Part shown: piece after piece, positions 34,071 to 43,296 of the stretch | Position numbering within the stretch: position 1 is the first letter of the stretch | Layout: each line of letters opens with the position of its first letter | The notes under the pieces: generated by a model | What the model saw: the letters and a program-made list of their open reading frames with translations, nothing else | Told to the model about the DNA's origin: nothing | The model's database searches: none | Made by a program: the position numbers and the translations under genes | Assembly: GCF_023195895.1 (NCBI RefSeq) | Contig: NZ_JALPRK010000029.1 | Coordinates: 1 to 56,295 of the forward strand | Length of the DNA: 56,295 bases | Direction: 5' to 3' | From: Paenibacillus mellifer | Lineage (GTDB): Bacteria > Bacillota > Bacilli > Paenibacillales > Paenibacillaceae

Positions 34071-35768
34071 ATGGTAAGGAAAAGCTCCAACACCGTCAAC
34101 GACATCAAGAGAATGCTCCGTACGTTGCTATTTTGTGTTGTTCTTTCTGCTTCGACATTAAGCGGTTCGATGTTTGCGCCGTCAGCCCAGGCGGAGGAGG
34201 GGGATGCCGGAGTATCGAGCATCGAGCCTAGCGGGTTTCTCAAGGCGAATGGTACCGTGCTGCGGGATAATTACGGAACCGGCAATATCGTCAATCTGCG
34301 GGGGACCAATCTTGGAGGATGGCTGCTGCAGGAGGGCTGGATGTCGCCGCTCGGCGTAAAGGACGAATGGACGCTGCGCGAAACGTTGACAAGCCTGCAT
34401 GGCGCAGAGACCGCGGAAAGCCTGATCAAAACGTATCAGGACGCCTGGTTGACGACGCGGGATCTGGACAATATCAAAAACATGGGGATGAATATGGTCC
34501 GCGTGCCGATCTTGTACCTCGAGCTGATGGACAAGTACGGCAACTGGAAGCAGGATCCGTGGAGCAAGCTCGATTGGCTCGTCCGCGAGGCGGGGAATCG
34601 AGGCATTTACGTCCTTCTGGATTTGCACGGCACGTTTGGCGCCCAGAATACGTTCGATAACTCCGGCGAGGCCAACTCGGACCCGCAGCTTTGGAAGAAC
34701 AAAGAATATCAGGATTGCACCGTCCGGTTGTGGGAAGGGATTGCGGAGCACTTTAAAGGGAATCCGACCGTGGCCGGTTACGATCTGTTAAACGAACCCG
34801 ACCGGGTTAGCAAGGAGCAGTTGAACGCTTATTACGATCGGCTGTACAAAGCGATCCGTGCAATCGATCCCGATCATGCGATCTTTATTGAAGCGGCTTG
34901 GAGCTGGGGGCAGCTCTATGACCCGGACACGTTCGGATGGACGAACGTCGTGTACGAAATGCATTATTACGCGATGGCCGGGAGCGAGGCTTCCGACTGG
35001 AATGCGCAGAACAACCTGGTGAACGGCGCCTTGCAGGGGCTTCGAGATCATCAAGCCCAGTGGAACGTTCCAGTGTACGTAGGGGAGTTCTGCCTGTTCG
35101 ATTTCACCGATCTATGGGAGAAGTTCTTGGCCGGAATGAACGCTTCCAACATCTCCTGGACGAACTGGACGTACAAGGTCAGCTCGAACTACGGGAACTG
35201 GGGATATTTCAACAATAACCCAAATCCGGTACCGAACATCACGGGTGACAACCCCGCGACGATCGCCGCCAAATGGAGCAAGTTTAATACGGAGAATTTC
35301 AAGCCAAATCTCACACTGCAAAATTTGGTGAAGAAATATACGACCGGATCAACGCCTCCCCCCGCGCCTACCGGGTTGGTTTACTTGATCTCTGAAGCCA
35401 ATAAGAAAATCGTCAGCGCGGAGAACGCCGGCAGTGATCCGCTGGTGGCAAACCGTGAAACGGCCCAAGATTGGGAATTGTTCGAGGTCGTCAACAACAG
35501 CGATCAGACGATTTCGCTAAAGTCGAAAATCAATGGGAAGTACGTCACCGCGGACGTGAACATCGGCGGCAAGCTGGTTGCCCGCGGCGAGAGCATTCAA
35601 CTTTGGGAGAAGTTCAGGAAGGAACAGCTGGCCGACGGGACGATCGCATTGTTCGCGCTGGCCAACAATAAGTACGTTACGGTAGATCTAGACAACGGGG
35701 CAGGATTGGTGGCTAACCGCGACAAGGTCGGGGGCGCCTGGGAGGCCTTTTGGCTGATCAACCAGTGA
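34071..35768 (+). CDS. Secreted GH5 beta-glucanase with fascin-like trefoil domain
   Basis: 565-aa exported glycoside hydrolase. Signal peptide (about 1-40, ending PSAQAEE), GH5 barrel (about 60-420) beginning NLRGTNLGGWLL, the hallmark of exo-1,3-beta-glucanase/cellulase relatives. Acid/base is Glu242 in LLNEP and nucleophile Glu339 in YVGEF. After a proline-rich linker (TPPPAPTG), about 435-565 form two repeats (KIVSAENAGSDPLVANR and KYVTADVNIGGKLVARG) typical of a fascin/beta-trefoil carbohydrate-binding unit. The likely substrate is a beta-1,3- or mixed glucan; the linkage is not proven. ATG 34071 lies seven bases after AAGGAGG. Confidence 0.88.
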   Translation: MVRKSSNTVNDIKRMLRTLLFCVVLSASTLSGSMFAPSAQAEEGDAGVSSIEPSGFLKANGTVLRDNYGTGNIVNLRGTNLGGWLLQEGWMSPLGVKDEWTLRETLTSLHGAETAESLIKTYQDAWLTTRDLDNIKNMGMNMVRVPILYLELMDKYGNWKQDPWSKLDWLVREAGNRGIYVLLDLHGTFGAQNTFDNSGEANSDPQLWKNKEYQDCTVRLWEGIAEHFKGNPTVAGYDLLNEPDRVSKEQLNAYYDRLYKAIRAIDPDHAIFIEAAWSWGQLYDPDTFGWTNVVYEMHYYAMAGSEASDWNAQNNLVNGALQGLRDHQAQWNVPVYVGEFCLFDFTDLWEKFLAGMNASNISWTNWTYKVSSNYGNWGYFNNNPNPVPNITGDNPATIAAKWSKFNTENFKPNLTLQNLVKKYTTGSTPPPAPTGLVYLISEANKKIVSAENAGSDPLVANRETAQDWELFEVVNNSDQTISLKSKINGKYVTADVNIGGKLVARGESIQLWEKFRKEQLADGTIALFALANNKYVTVDLDNGAGLVANRDKVGGAWEAFWLINQ

Positions 35769-35792
35769 TCATCGGCCGAAGATCATACGAAG

Positions 35793-35831
35793 GCAGCGGG
35801 GAAGGATGTGGCACCCCCGCTGCTTTTTTTT
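35793..35831 (+). terminator. Terminator of the GH5 gene
   Basis: Perfect arms GCAGCGGGG / CCCCGCTGC around 13 bases, followed by eight T. Confidence 0.95.
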
Positions 35832-35919
35832 GCCGCAAATTCGAGCCTGAATCGGTTAATAAAATTTACCCATTTTGGGAATAACATATCCGCATGCTAT
35901 GAAGAGAGGAGGGATTGTA

Positions 35920-37398
35920 TTGGTGAATAAGGAAAATCTGTACCCTACGATAAACGAAAATATCGCGTTGTTCGAGCGGATATTTCCTGGGGATTCCACC
36001 ATCAAGTTCCGCAAATTCCAGCATCCATCAGTTAAGTCCCTTTCCGGTTGCCTGATTCATATTGAAGGCATGGTGAGTACCGAGACGTTAAGCAATTACA
36101 TTCTCAGACCCATCTTAAGGTTCCATCCTACCGAAGAAGTTCAAGATATATCTTTAATGCAGCAGTTGATGGATGGCATCATTGAGGTCAGCGAGCTTAA
36201 GTTATCAGGCAATATGGAGGAAATCATGAATGATCTCCTTTACGGTAATGCCTTATTGTTGCTGGAGGGGAGTAATCAAGCTCTAATCGTCGGGACACAG
36301 GGATGGCAAACTCGGGTGGTGTCAGAACCGGGATCGGAGAAATCGGTGATCGGACCGAGAGAAGGCTTCACCGAATCGCTGATCACCAATTTGTCGCTCA
36401 TCAGGCGAAGAGTAAAAAGCTCGAAACTAAAATTCGAATTCCTGGAGATTGGGAAAACGACCCACACGACGGTTTGCCTATGCTATGTGGAAGATTCCGT
36501 TTCCCAGAAGATTCTGCAGGAGCTTGCCAAACGGTTGGAACGTTTGGAGATCGATGCCTTACTGGATTCCGGGCAACTGCAAGAGTTGCTTCGCGATCAC
36601 ACCTTGACACCGTTCGAAACGGTGGGCAATACAGAGCGTCCTGACGCCGTGGCCGGTAAAATTCTGGAGGGACGTGTTGCAGTGCTGGTGGATGGGAGTC
36701 CATTTGTCCTTACGGTTCCTTATTTATTCGTGGAATATTTTCAGGTGAGCGAGGATTATTACAGCAATTACTTTTTTGGTTCGTTCAACCGGATCATCCG
36801 GTACATCGGAGAATTTTTGGCGATTAGCGTTCCGGCCATCTATGTCTCTTTGGTCACCTACAACCAGGAAATGATGCCCACCCCGCTGTTGCTTAGCATA
36901 TCCGCCGCAAGGCAATCCGTTCCTCTTCCGACAGTGGCGGAATGTTACGTTATGTTGATCGTATTTGAAATTCTCCGGGAGGCAGGAACCCGAATTCCGA
37001 ATTCGATCGGCCAGGCGGTAAGCATTGTGGGAGCCTTGGTTCTGGGACAGGCCGCGGTCGATGCGAGAGTCGTCAGTGCCCCCATGGTGATCGTTATCGG
37101 CATTACAGGCATTACGACGCTCCTTAATGTCAAGATGAAAGCGGCCTCGATCTTTACGCGTTTTGGTTTGTTGTCCTTGTCCTCGTTTATGGGCTTTTAC
37201 GGCTTCATGTTCGGAATGATCGGATTAGTCGTTCATTTAATGAGCCTGCGGAGCTTCGGGGTCCCTTACATGCTCACGGTGGGTTCATTCAAGGAGTCAG
37301 ACATCAGGGATACGGTGATCCGGATTCCTTGGTGGGGCGTAAAGGTCGGGGCTCCTATCGCGCAAGCCAAGCGGCGGATACGTAAGGTCACGAGGTGA
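35920..37398 (+). CDS. Spore germination receptor A subunit (GerAA/GerKA family)
   Basis: 492-aa GerA-family protein of the inner spore membrane, part of a nutrient germinant receptor. About 1-260 are the cytoplasmic N-terminal domain; the C-terminal half has the family's membrane segments with PTVAECYVMLIVFEILREAG and SIGQAVSIVGALVLGQAAV, both diagnostic. I start at TTG 35920, seven bases after GGAGG; GTG 35923 is an alternative. Longer starts would lie before the ribosome site. CATGCTA at 35893 matches a forespore sigma-G -10, but the -35 is weak. First gene of an A-C-small-B operon. Confidence 0.9.
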   Translation: MVNKENLYPTINENIALFERIFPGDSTIKFRKFQHPSVKSLSGCLIHIEGMVSTETLSNYILRPILRFHPTEEVQDISLMQQLMDGIIEVSELKLSGNMEEIMNDLLYGNALLLLEGSNQALIVGTQGWQTRVVSEPGSEKSVIGPREGFTESLITNLSLIRRRVKSSKLKFEFLEIGKTTHTTVCLCYVEDSVSQKILQELAKRLERLEIDALLDSGQLQELLRDHTLTPFETVGNTERPDAVAGKILEGRVAVLVDGSPFVLTVPYLFVEYFQVSEDYYSNYFFGSFNRIIRYIGEFLAISVPAIYVSLVTYNQEMMPTPLLLSISAARQSVPLPTVAECYVMLIVFEILREAGTRIPNSIGQAVSIVGALVLGQAAVDARVVSAPMVIVIGITGITTLLNVKMKAASIFTRFGLLSLSSFMGFYGFMFGMIGLVVHLMSLRSFGVPYMLTVGSFKESDIRDTVIRIPWWGVKVGAPIAQAKRRIRKVTR

Positions 37399-37405
37399 AT
37401 ACAAG

Positions 37406-38575
37406 ATGGCGAAGAGAGCATGCGAAAGGCGGTTGATCGTCGTAATGTGCAGCCTGACGATCTTCGTGTTATCCGGCTGCTGGAATTACCGGGAAGTCGA
37501 TAAAATGACGACCGTCGCCGGGATTGCCATCGATAAAGGAGAAAAGGAAGGCGAGATCAGGTTGACCGTAGAAGTTGTCGATGGGTTGGGGGGGAAGGAT
37601 GCGATGAGCATTGGTTCCAGTCGGATCAGTTTATCTGGACATACGATGTTTGAAATTGTACGAAGAATGATAACGGAATCCGGCAACCGACTATATTGGG
37701 CTCACGCCAAGTCGATAATTTTAAGCGAGGAGATCGCCCGGGACGGGGCAGCGAAAGTTATCGACTGGTACGTCAGGGATTCGGAAACTAGATCGGATAT
37801 CCATATCCTGGTGTCCGGAGAGGAAACGGCAGAGGAAGTGCTTTCCAGCAAAAGCAATTCTGACGAACCGTTCTCCTACAAGATCGATGAAATCCTGAAA
37901 AACGAAAATAGCGTATCGAATTCCCCTGTGATGGAGATTTTTGATTTCGCCGATACGATCAATACCCCCGGCATCAGCAGTATCCTGCCGATGGTTTATT
38001 CGTCGGAGAACAAGGGCAAAAAGACAGCTTCGATCCACGGATTGGCTGTTTTCGATATCGACAAGATGCTGGGAACAATGGACGCCAACAAAACCAAATT
38101 CGCATTGTTTCTCCGGGACGAAATCAAAGGAGGAATCCTAACCTTGGGTGGTTATAACCGCCTGCCGGGAATATCTTTGGAGATTTTTAAAAACAAAACC
38201 AAAGTGGAACCGGTGCTGGTGGACGGTCAGATCGAAATCCGGGTGAAGACGCATACCGTTACGGCGGTTGACGAAGCGCAAGAAGATGTCGACTACTATA
38301 CGTCCAAGGGTAGAGCGGAAATCGAGAGCATGGCGGAGGAGATGGTGGTAGAGGAAATGGAAAAAGCGATCGAGATTGCGCAAAAACGGTATAAACAGGA
38401 CATCTTCGGTTTTGGCAGCCGGATTCATAAGAAGTTTCCGAAAGAATGGAAGACACTCGAACCGGATTGGGACGAGAAATTTTCCAGGCTGAAGGTGTCC
38501 GTGCAGGCTAAAGTTGAAATTAAAGGCACAGCATCGACCAAAAAATCGATCAATACGGAGGATGAGAATTATTGA
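37406..38575 (+). CDS. Ger(x)C family germination lipoprotein
   Basis: 389-aa lipoprotein C subunit of the germinant receptor, anchored at the outer face of the inner spore membrane. Lipobox LSGC (Cys25) followed by WNYREVDK, the hallmark of the family, then MTTVAGIAIDKG; the C-terminal domain has the long helical segment EEMVVEEMEKAIEIAQK. GAGGTGA within the end of the A gene serves as ribosome site. Its stop overlaps the next start. Confidence 0.92.
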   Translation: MAKRACERRLIVVMCSLTIFVLSGCWNYREVDKMTTVAGIAIDKGEKEGEIRLTVEVVDGLGGKDAMSIGSSRISLSGHTMFEIVRRMITESGNRLYWAHAKSIILSEEIARDGAAKVIDWYVRDSETRSDIHILVSGEETAEEVLSSKSNSDEPFSYKIDEILKNENSVSNSPVMEIFDFADTINTPGISSILPMVYSSENKGKKTASIHGLAVFDIDKMLGTMDANKTKFALFLRDEIKGGILTLGGYNRLPGISLEIFKNKTKVEPVLVDGQIEIRVKTHTVTAVDEAQEDVDYYTSKGRAEIESMAEEMVVEEMEKAIEIAQKRYKQDIFGFGSRIHKKFPKEWKTLEPDWDEKFSRLKVSVQAKVEIKGTASTKKSINTEDENY

Positions 38576-38781
38576 TCTTGCTTACGCTCATTGTCTATGC
38601 TCTCATCGTACTGTTGGATCAAGTCCAAACGTACAAAAACGGCTATAAAAAGGACCTTATCGTAAGCTGCGCCATGGGGCTGCTGTCTTTCTCAGCGGCT
38701 CTGGCACTGGCCGGCGGCGCAAAGCTGCCGAGCCCGACGCAGGCGATCGAACAACTGGTGGGGATGATATTCGGTCCATAA
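38572..38781 (+). CDS. Small membrane subunit of the germination operon (GerKD-type)
   Basis: 69-aa protein with two hydrophobic segments (about 1-16 and 29-47) joined by a short basic loop (YKNGYKKD). It starts at TTG 38572, overlapping the C-subunit stop (TTGA), with GGAGG ten bases upstream. Small two-helix D subunits that modulate germinant receptors are known in Bacillus; order, size and topology fit. Sequence alone does not prove the role. Confidence 0.7.
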   Translation: MILLTLIVYALIVLLDQVQTYKNGYKKDLIVSCAMGLLSFSAALALAGGAKLPSPTQAIEQLVGMIFGP

Positions 38782-38800
38782 CGCGGGAGGTGAATTCGCA

Positions 38801-39898
38801 ATGAACAAGGAAATGGTAACCGGCGGCGAAGCCAGAACGATCTTGATCCTGTTCATCATGGGCAGTACGATGATCCTGGGGGCGGCGGGTCAGGCCAAAA
38901 CCGATTCATGGATCGCCATCCTGATCGCCGTCTGTCTGGCTATTCCAGTCGCTCTGATTTCCGCTAGACTGCTGACTCTCTATCCCGGGCAAAACCTGTT
39001 CGACATTTGCCAGAATGTGTTCGGCAATGTGCTGGGGAAAGTATTCATCCTGCTGTATGTTTGGTATGCCGTTCATTTGGCTGCGTTAGTGCTTAGAAAT
39101 TACGGGGAGTTCATGACGTCCGAAGCGATGCCGGAAACGCCGATGCTCGTGCCGATGCTGTTCGTGGGCACGCTAAGCATCATCGTTGTACTGCACGGCA
39201 TTGAAACATTGGGGCGGAGCGCGCGGCTGCTGTTTAACGTTTGCTTAGTGATGATACTGATCGTGTTGTTCCTCGCCATCGGAAGAATGGAGTTCGATAA
39301 TCTCCTTCCGGTATTGGACCATGGCTGGAGTCCGGTTTGGGAAGGAGCCTTCTCCGCCTTTTCGTTTCCGTTTGCCGAATCCTTTTTGTTAACCGCCATT
39401 ATGGGCGGCGTGAGAGACCGCAAGTCGTTCGTTCGTATTTTCCTATATGGGTTATTGATCGGCGGAGGGTTGATCCTGTTCATTTCGTTCCGCAACATTT
39501 TCGTCTTGGGGACGTATACGATGAGCAACGTGTATTTCCCCTCCTATGCGGCCGTGGGCCGCATTAATGTCGGGGATTTTATTCAGCGCATCGAAGGTAC
39601 GGTCGCCATCGTCTTCGTGATTTGCGTGTTCGTGAAGTTCAGCGTATGCTTGTTGGCCGCTAGCCAAGGCATCGCGAAGTTGTTTCGCCTGAACAGTTAT
39701 CGCAGCGTGGTCTTTCAAACGGGTCTTCTGACCACATATTTGGCCTACTCGCTGTTCGACAATATTATGGATATGGAGTTTTTCGCTATAGAAATATACC
39801 ATTTTTACGCATTTCCATTTCAGGTCGTGTTTCCCGTGCTTTTGCTGCTGGTTGCTGAAATCAAGGTGCGATCGGCCCGCCAGGCGAAGTCCGGATAA
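38801..39898 (+). CDS. Spore germination receptor B subunit (GerB family permease)
   Basis: 365-aa membrane protein of the amino-acid permease-like GerB family with ten hydrophobic segments; the B subunit forms the germinant-binding site. The start (GGEARTILILFIMGSTMIL) and the mid-protein ESFLLTAIMGG are typical. GGGAGGTGAATTCGCA precedes ATG 38801. Last gene of the operon; no clear terminator follows before the HAD gene. Confidence 0.92.
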   Translation: MNKEMVTGGEARTILILFIMGSTMILGAAGQAKTDSWIAILIAVCLAIPVALISARLLTLYPGQNLFDICQNVFGNVLGKVFILLYVWYAVHLAALVLRNYGEFMTSEAMPETPMLVPMLFVGTLSIIVVLHGIETLGRSARLLFNVCLVMILIVLFLAIGRMEFDNLLPVLDHGWSPVWEGAFSAFSFPFAESFLLTAIMGGVRDRKSFVRIFLYGLLIGGGLILFISFRNIFVLGTYTMSNVYFPSYAAVGRINVGDFIQRIEGTVAIVFVICVFVKFSVCLLAASQGIAKLFRLNSYRSVVFQTGLLTTYLAYSLFDNIMDMEFFAIEIYHFYAFPFQVVFPVLLLLVAEIKVRSARQAKSG

Positions 39899-39971
39899 TG
39901 ACTTCGGTTTACAAGGAATGTGGCTTTGACATATCATGAGGCTATATCATACATACGGAAGGAATGTGGAG

Positions 39972-40667
39972 ATGGAGAGAAAGACAGTAGAACTTCCAAG
40001 GCCGGACGCGATGATCTTTGATATGGACGGGACGTTATTCAAAACGGAAACGCTGCTGGTACCGGTGTTTCATAAGGTGTTTGATCGGCTGCGGGAGGAA
40101 GAACTTTATGCTGGAGAAACGCCGCCGGAAGAGTTGATATTAGGGTGTTTGGGGATGCTTCTGCCGGATATTTGGCGCCGCGTCCTTCCGCACCAGAGCG
40201 AAACCGTGCATCGAAGGGCCGATGATTTGCTGTTGGAATTTGAACTGGAAGGGTTGCAGCAACTTGACACGGAGTTGTATCCACAAGTGCTGGAAACGCT
40301 GCAGGAGTTGAAGCGGTGTGGTGTACGGCTGTTCGTCGCGAGCAACGGGCTGGAGCATTACGTTAAAGGCGTTGCCGAGGCGCATCGAATCTTACCTCTG
40401 TTCGAAGGGATATTCAGCGCAGGCGAATACAAAACGGCAACGAAAGTTGATTTGGTCAAGCTGCTCTTGGATCGGCACGGCGTATCCCGCGCATGGATGG
40501 TCGGCGACCGTTCCTCGGACGTCGAAGCCGGCAAGCGGAACGGGCTGACGGTGATCGGCTGCGCTTATGCCGGATTCGGCGATGGCAGTGAACTAGCTGG
40601 CTCGGACGTACTGATCGGCTCCTTCGGCGAGTTGATTCCGCTTTACGATCAGGCGAAGGAAGCGTAA
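39972..40667 (+). CDS. HAD-superfamily hydrolase
   Basis: 231-aa phosphatase of the haloacid dehalogenase superfamily, phosphoglycolate phosphatase/beta-phosphoglucomutase-like. Motif I DMDGTL, motif II VASNG, the Lys in TATKVDL, and motif IV GDRSSDVEAG are intact, with a helical cap inserted after motif I. Substrate unknown. I choose ATG 39972 because AAGGA lies nine bases before it; ATG 39936 upstream has no ribosome site. Confidence 0.85.
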   Translation: MERKTVELPRPDAMIFDMDGTLFKTETLLVPVFHKVFDRLREEELYAGETPPEELILGCLGMLLPDIWRRVLPHQSETVHRRADDLLLEFELEGLQQLDTELYPQVLETLQELKRCGVRLFVASNGLEHYVKGVAEAHRILPLFEGIFSAGEYKTATKVDLVKLLLDRHGVSRAWMVGDRSSDVEAGKRNGLTVIGCAYAGFGDGSELAGSDVLIGSFGELIPLYDQAKEA

Positions 40668-40722
40668 CTATATCATCACGAGGGATCAAACCCGTTTTCT
40701 ATTATTTTCGGAGGTGTTCCAT

Positions 40723-40821
40723 TTGCAAAGCAAACAACTTCAATTCAACCAATTAATCGGAATGATTCAGGTTCAAAAAAGACAGCGGTATACGGCCGTT
40801 TGTTGCGGAATGGAAGGGTAG
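40723..40821 (+). CDS. Regulatory leader peptide upstream of the MFS exporter
   Basis: A 32-codon open frame with a strong GGAGGTG seven bases before its TTG start. It ends 41 bases before the exporter. The peptide is polar and basic and includes KRQRYT, an Arg-x-Arg pattern like the +x+ motif at which macrolides stall ribosomes on several resistance leaders. It has no hydrophobic segment or domain. Followed by a hairpin that covers the exporter's ribosome site, it fits translational attenuation of a drug exporter. This is inference from layout. Confidence 0.5.
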   Translation: MQSKQLQFNQLIGMIQVQKRQRYTAVCCGMEG

Positions 40822-40834
40822 TTCTGAATTGACG

Positions 40835-40857
40835 TGCCGTCTGCTCGAAAGGCGGTA
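40835..40857 (+). promoter_or_regulatory. Hairpin sequestering the MFS ribosome site
   Basis: TGCCGTC (40835-40841), a nine-base loop, and GGCGGTA (40851-40857) pair over seven positions with two G-U pairs. The 3' arm contains GGCGG, the only Shine-Dalgarno-like sequence at a proper distance from TTG 40863. Confidence 0.5.
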
Positions 40858-40862
40858 AAGGA

Positions 40863-42134
40863 TTGTTTAAAAAACAAGCTGCAACAATATTTTATTTAAT
40901 GAACTTTATTACTTCTTTAGCTGGTAGCACCATTTTTACGACATACAGCATTTATTATGTTACTCAGCTAGGCTTAAGCCCCCTTGAGCTTGTCTTGGTC
41001 GGCACGGTGTTGGAATTGACGGTGTTGATCTTTGAAGGGATCACCGGCGTGATTGCGGATACTTACAGTCGGAAGCTGTCCGTCATTATCGGTATGTTCG
41101 TTTTGGGAGTTGGATTTATTTTTGAGGGAAGTATCATCTGGCTACAAGATTTTGGCTTGATGATCCCGGTCGTCGTTTGGGTCATGTTCGCTCAAGTGTT
41201 TTTTGGACTGGGTCACACGTTTGTCAGCGGCGCGGACAGCGCCTGGATGGTTGATGAGGTTGGTGAGTCAACTGCTGGCTCTGTTTTTCTGCGTGCCAAA
41301 CGAGTGGCTTTAACGGCGTCTTTGTTGGGTATCGGTATTAGCGTTGGTCTTTCGTTAGTATCGCCGAATCTTCCTTATTTGGCTGGAGGACTCATGTATG
41401 TTGTATTGGGTTTCCTCCTGATCCGTGTTATGAAGGAGACGCGTTTTGTAAGATCTCGGAGCCAAGAGCGAACCTCCCATCTCCAGGAAATGTCGCGAAC
41501 ATGGAAGAGCGGGGCAAGGGTGATCGCACGCAGCCCGCTCTTGATAACGATCGTATTTGTCACGCTGTTTAGCGGAGCCGCCTCAGAAGGTTATGACCGT
41601 CTTTGGGAAATTCACTTGATCCAGGAGATCGGTTTTCCAAAGGGGATGGTCACTATGGCTGTGTGGTTCGGACTAATTAGCGCAGTTTCTATACTATTGG
41701 GCATGCTGGCGGTAAGGTTTACGGAGAAAAAACTGGACATGAGCCGTGATCGAACCGTTTCCGCAGTCATGTTCGTGTTGACTCTCGTTCGAATTTTTGG
41801 CATCCTTTCCCTTGCCTTGGCGACGAATTTCGCATGGGCGCTGGCATCGGTACTTGTGGTAAGCGTGGTCGTTACCGTGAGCGAGCCAATCTATTCGACA
41901 TGGTTAAATATGAAACTTCGCAGTGACAACCGCGCCACCGTGCTTTCGATGATCAGCCAGTCGGATGCGCTTGGACAGACGGCAGGTGGGCCGGCAGTAG
42001 GCTGGATCGGAAGCCGATTCCGAGTCAGGGCTTCACTGCTTGCGGCAGCGGTTCTGCTGGTGCCCATTTTAAGCGTATTCGGACGGATACTTCGTAAGGT
42101 GAACTGCGGGAAGGATAGGGAAATAGGTGAATAG
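40863..42134 (+). CDS. MFS transporter (probable drug efflux)
   Basis: 423-aa major facilitator protein with twelve hydrophobic segments. The loop after helix 2 reads GVIADTYSRKLSVI, a version of the MFS motif A (GxLaDrxGrkxxl), and helix 4-5 has GADSAWMVDEVGE. It resembles antibiotic exporters of Gram-positives but I cannot name the drug. Start is TTG 40863 with a ribosome site partly hidden in a hairpin, preceded by a leader peptide. It ends at a terminator shared with the convergent ATP-grasp gene. Confidence 0.85.
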   Translation: MFKKQAATIFYLMNFITSLAGSTIFTTYSIYYVTQLGLSPLELVLVGTVLELTVLIFEGITGVIADTYSRKLSVIIGMFVLGVGFIFEGSIIWLQDFGLMIPVVVWVMFAQVFFGLGHTFVSGADSAWMVDEVGESTAGSVFLRAKRVALTASLLGIGISVGLSLVSPNLPYLAGGLMYVVLGFLLIRVMKETRFVRSRSQERTSHLQEMSRTWKSGARVIARSPLLITIVFVTLFSGAASEGYDRLWEIHLIQEIGFPKGMVTMAVWFGLISAVSILLGMLAVRFTEKKLDMSRDRTVSAVMFVLTLVRIFGILSLALATNFAWALASVLVVSVVVTVSEPIYSTWLNMKLRSDNRATVLSMISQSDALGQTAGGPAVGWIGSRFRVRASLLAAAVLLVPILSVFGRILRKVNCGKDREIGE

Positions 42135-42168
42135 CGCCGTTCCAGTCCGTTAAGTTGTTGAGATACGT

Positions 42169-42212
42169 AAAAAGCCGCTTTCCCTCCTAATTGGAGGGGG
42201 AAGCGGCTTTTT
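42169..42212. terminator. Bidirectional terminator, overlapping the end of an ATP-grasp gene
   Basis: Stem AAAAAGCCGCTT-CCCTCC / GGAGGG-AAGCGGCTTTTT with a short loop and A/T runs on both sides. The last seven codons and the stop of the convergent 42187-43296 gene are inside the stem. Confidence 0.9.
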
Positions 42213-43296
42213 GCTTATACAGCCACAGCGCGTATTCTAACGGTTTAACGATTGCTGCGCGGTACGCTTGCGAATCACCCGATTGGTTGAACACCTCGCG
42301 GGCAGGCTTGGGATTCACCTCAAGCAAGTAGATTTGACCATGGCGGTTAATTGCCAAATCAAGCGCCAGCTCGCATAAGGCGCCGAAAGTCTCCTCCAGG
42401 TAGGCTGCAACTTCCAGACTGAGCTTCTCGGCCGAGCGTCGAACCTCTTGACGCCGTTCTTCGCTTGGGATCCATTGCTTCAACAGGGTGTTCATGGCCA
42501 CTGCATGGCCTCCGCCATGGAGATTGGAAGTGACGCTGCGGGGAGGTCCCACGCGGCCGGCACAGCCGGTCATCTCCCATTTGCCTTGACCATTCTTCTG
42601 TACGAGCATCCGGTAATCGTGGACGCGGCCGGTGGGTAATTTGATCTGGATACCTTGCTGGGCAATGAAGCGGCCGCTTCCCTTCCAGCCCAGCAGGAAG
42701 GCGCTCAGACGGGCTTTGTGAATTTTCTGAGGAGCGATGATGCTCCGGTTCTGCCGCCGTCCCTGTATCAGGAAGAGATCGCCGTCCAGTCGCTCAACCC
42801 GCAGAATCCCGCGGCCGCCCGTACCGTTAATCGGTTTGACATAGACGGTGGAATGCTTCTTCAACAGGTTCATCACATCGCTGCTGCTTTGGAACAACAC
42901 GGTTTCCGGCTGGTTGGATCGGAAGCGGCTTTTTCGGGACAAGGTTTGATAAATCGTCCATTTATTTCGCAGCGGCCGGTTGAGAAAGGTCAGGTGACCG
43001 TAACGGGCCCGGAACCGCAGCAACTGTTCGAACCGTTTGCTACGCTGAATCCGGCAACGATCGAAGATCAGGTCCGGGAAGCTGCGCCATTTACGGAACC
43101 ATTTCTTAGCCTTCGGGTCATACTCGAGTGCAAAAATCTGCTTCTTCTGGTCGAAAACGTCCATCGGGGTGAACACGAAAATGTCCAGACCGATTTTGTG
43201 TCCCTCCGTGATCATGCGCTGGTAGATATGCCGTTCCTCCAGCTGCTTCTTCTCATTGAGGTACAAGGTCAGGATGCCCAGGACGGGGTGTGACAA
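42187..43296 (-). CDS. YheC/YheD-family ATP-grasp protein 1 (short form)
   Basis: About 369-aa member of the YheC/YheD endospore coat-associated family with an ATP-grasp fold, which normally joins a carboxylate to an amine using ATP; the true reaction is unknown. Opening SHPVLGILTLYLN is typical, the ATP-binding loop is KPINGTGGRGI, HDYRMLVQK and SNLHGGG follow, and the metal site is LLEVNPKP. I start at TTG 43296 (GGAAGG eight bases upstream, inside the GNAT gene), which makes the two genes overlap by 44 bases. Last of five related genes on this strand. Confidence 0.8.
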   Translation of the reverse strand: MSHPVLGILTLYLNEKKQLEERHIYQRMITEGHKIGLDIFVFTPMDVFDQKKQIFALEYDPKAKKWFRKWRSFPDLIFDRCRIQRSKRFEQLLRFRARYGHLTFLNRPLRNKWTIYQTLSRKSRFRSNQPETVLFQSSSDVMNLLKKHSTVYVKPINGTGGRGILRVERLDGDLFLIQGRRQNRSIIAPQKIHKARLSAFLLGWKGSGRFIAQQGIQIKLPTGRVHDYRMLVQKNGQGKWEMTGCAGRVGPPRSVTSNLHGGGHAVAMNTLLKQWIPSEERRQEVRRSAEKLSLEVAAYLEETFGALCELALDLAINRHGQIYLLEVNPKPAREVFNQSGDSQAYRAAIVKPLEYALWLYKQKAASPSN

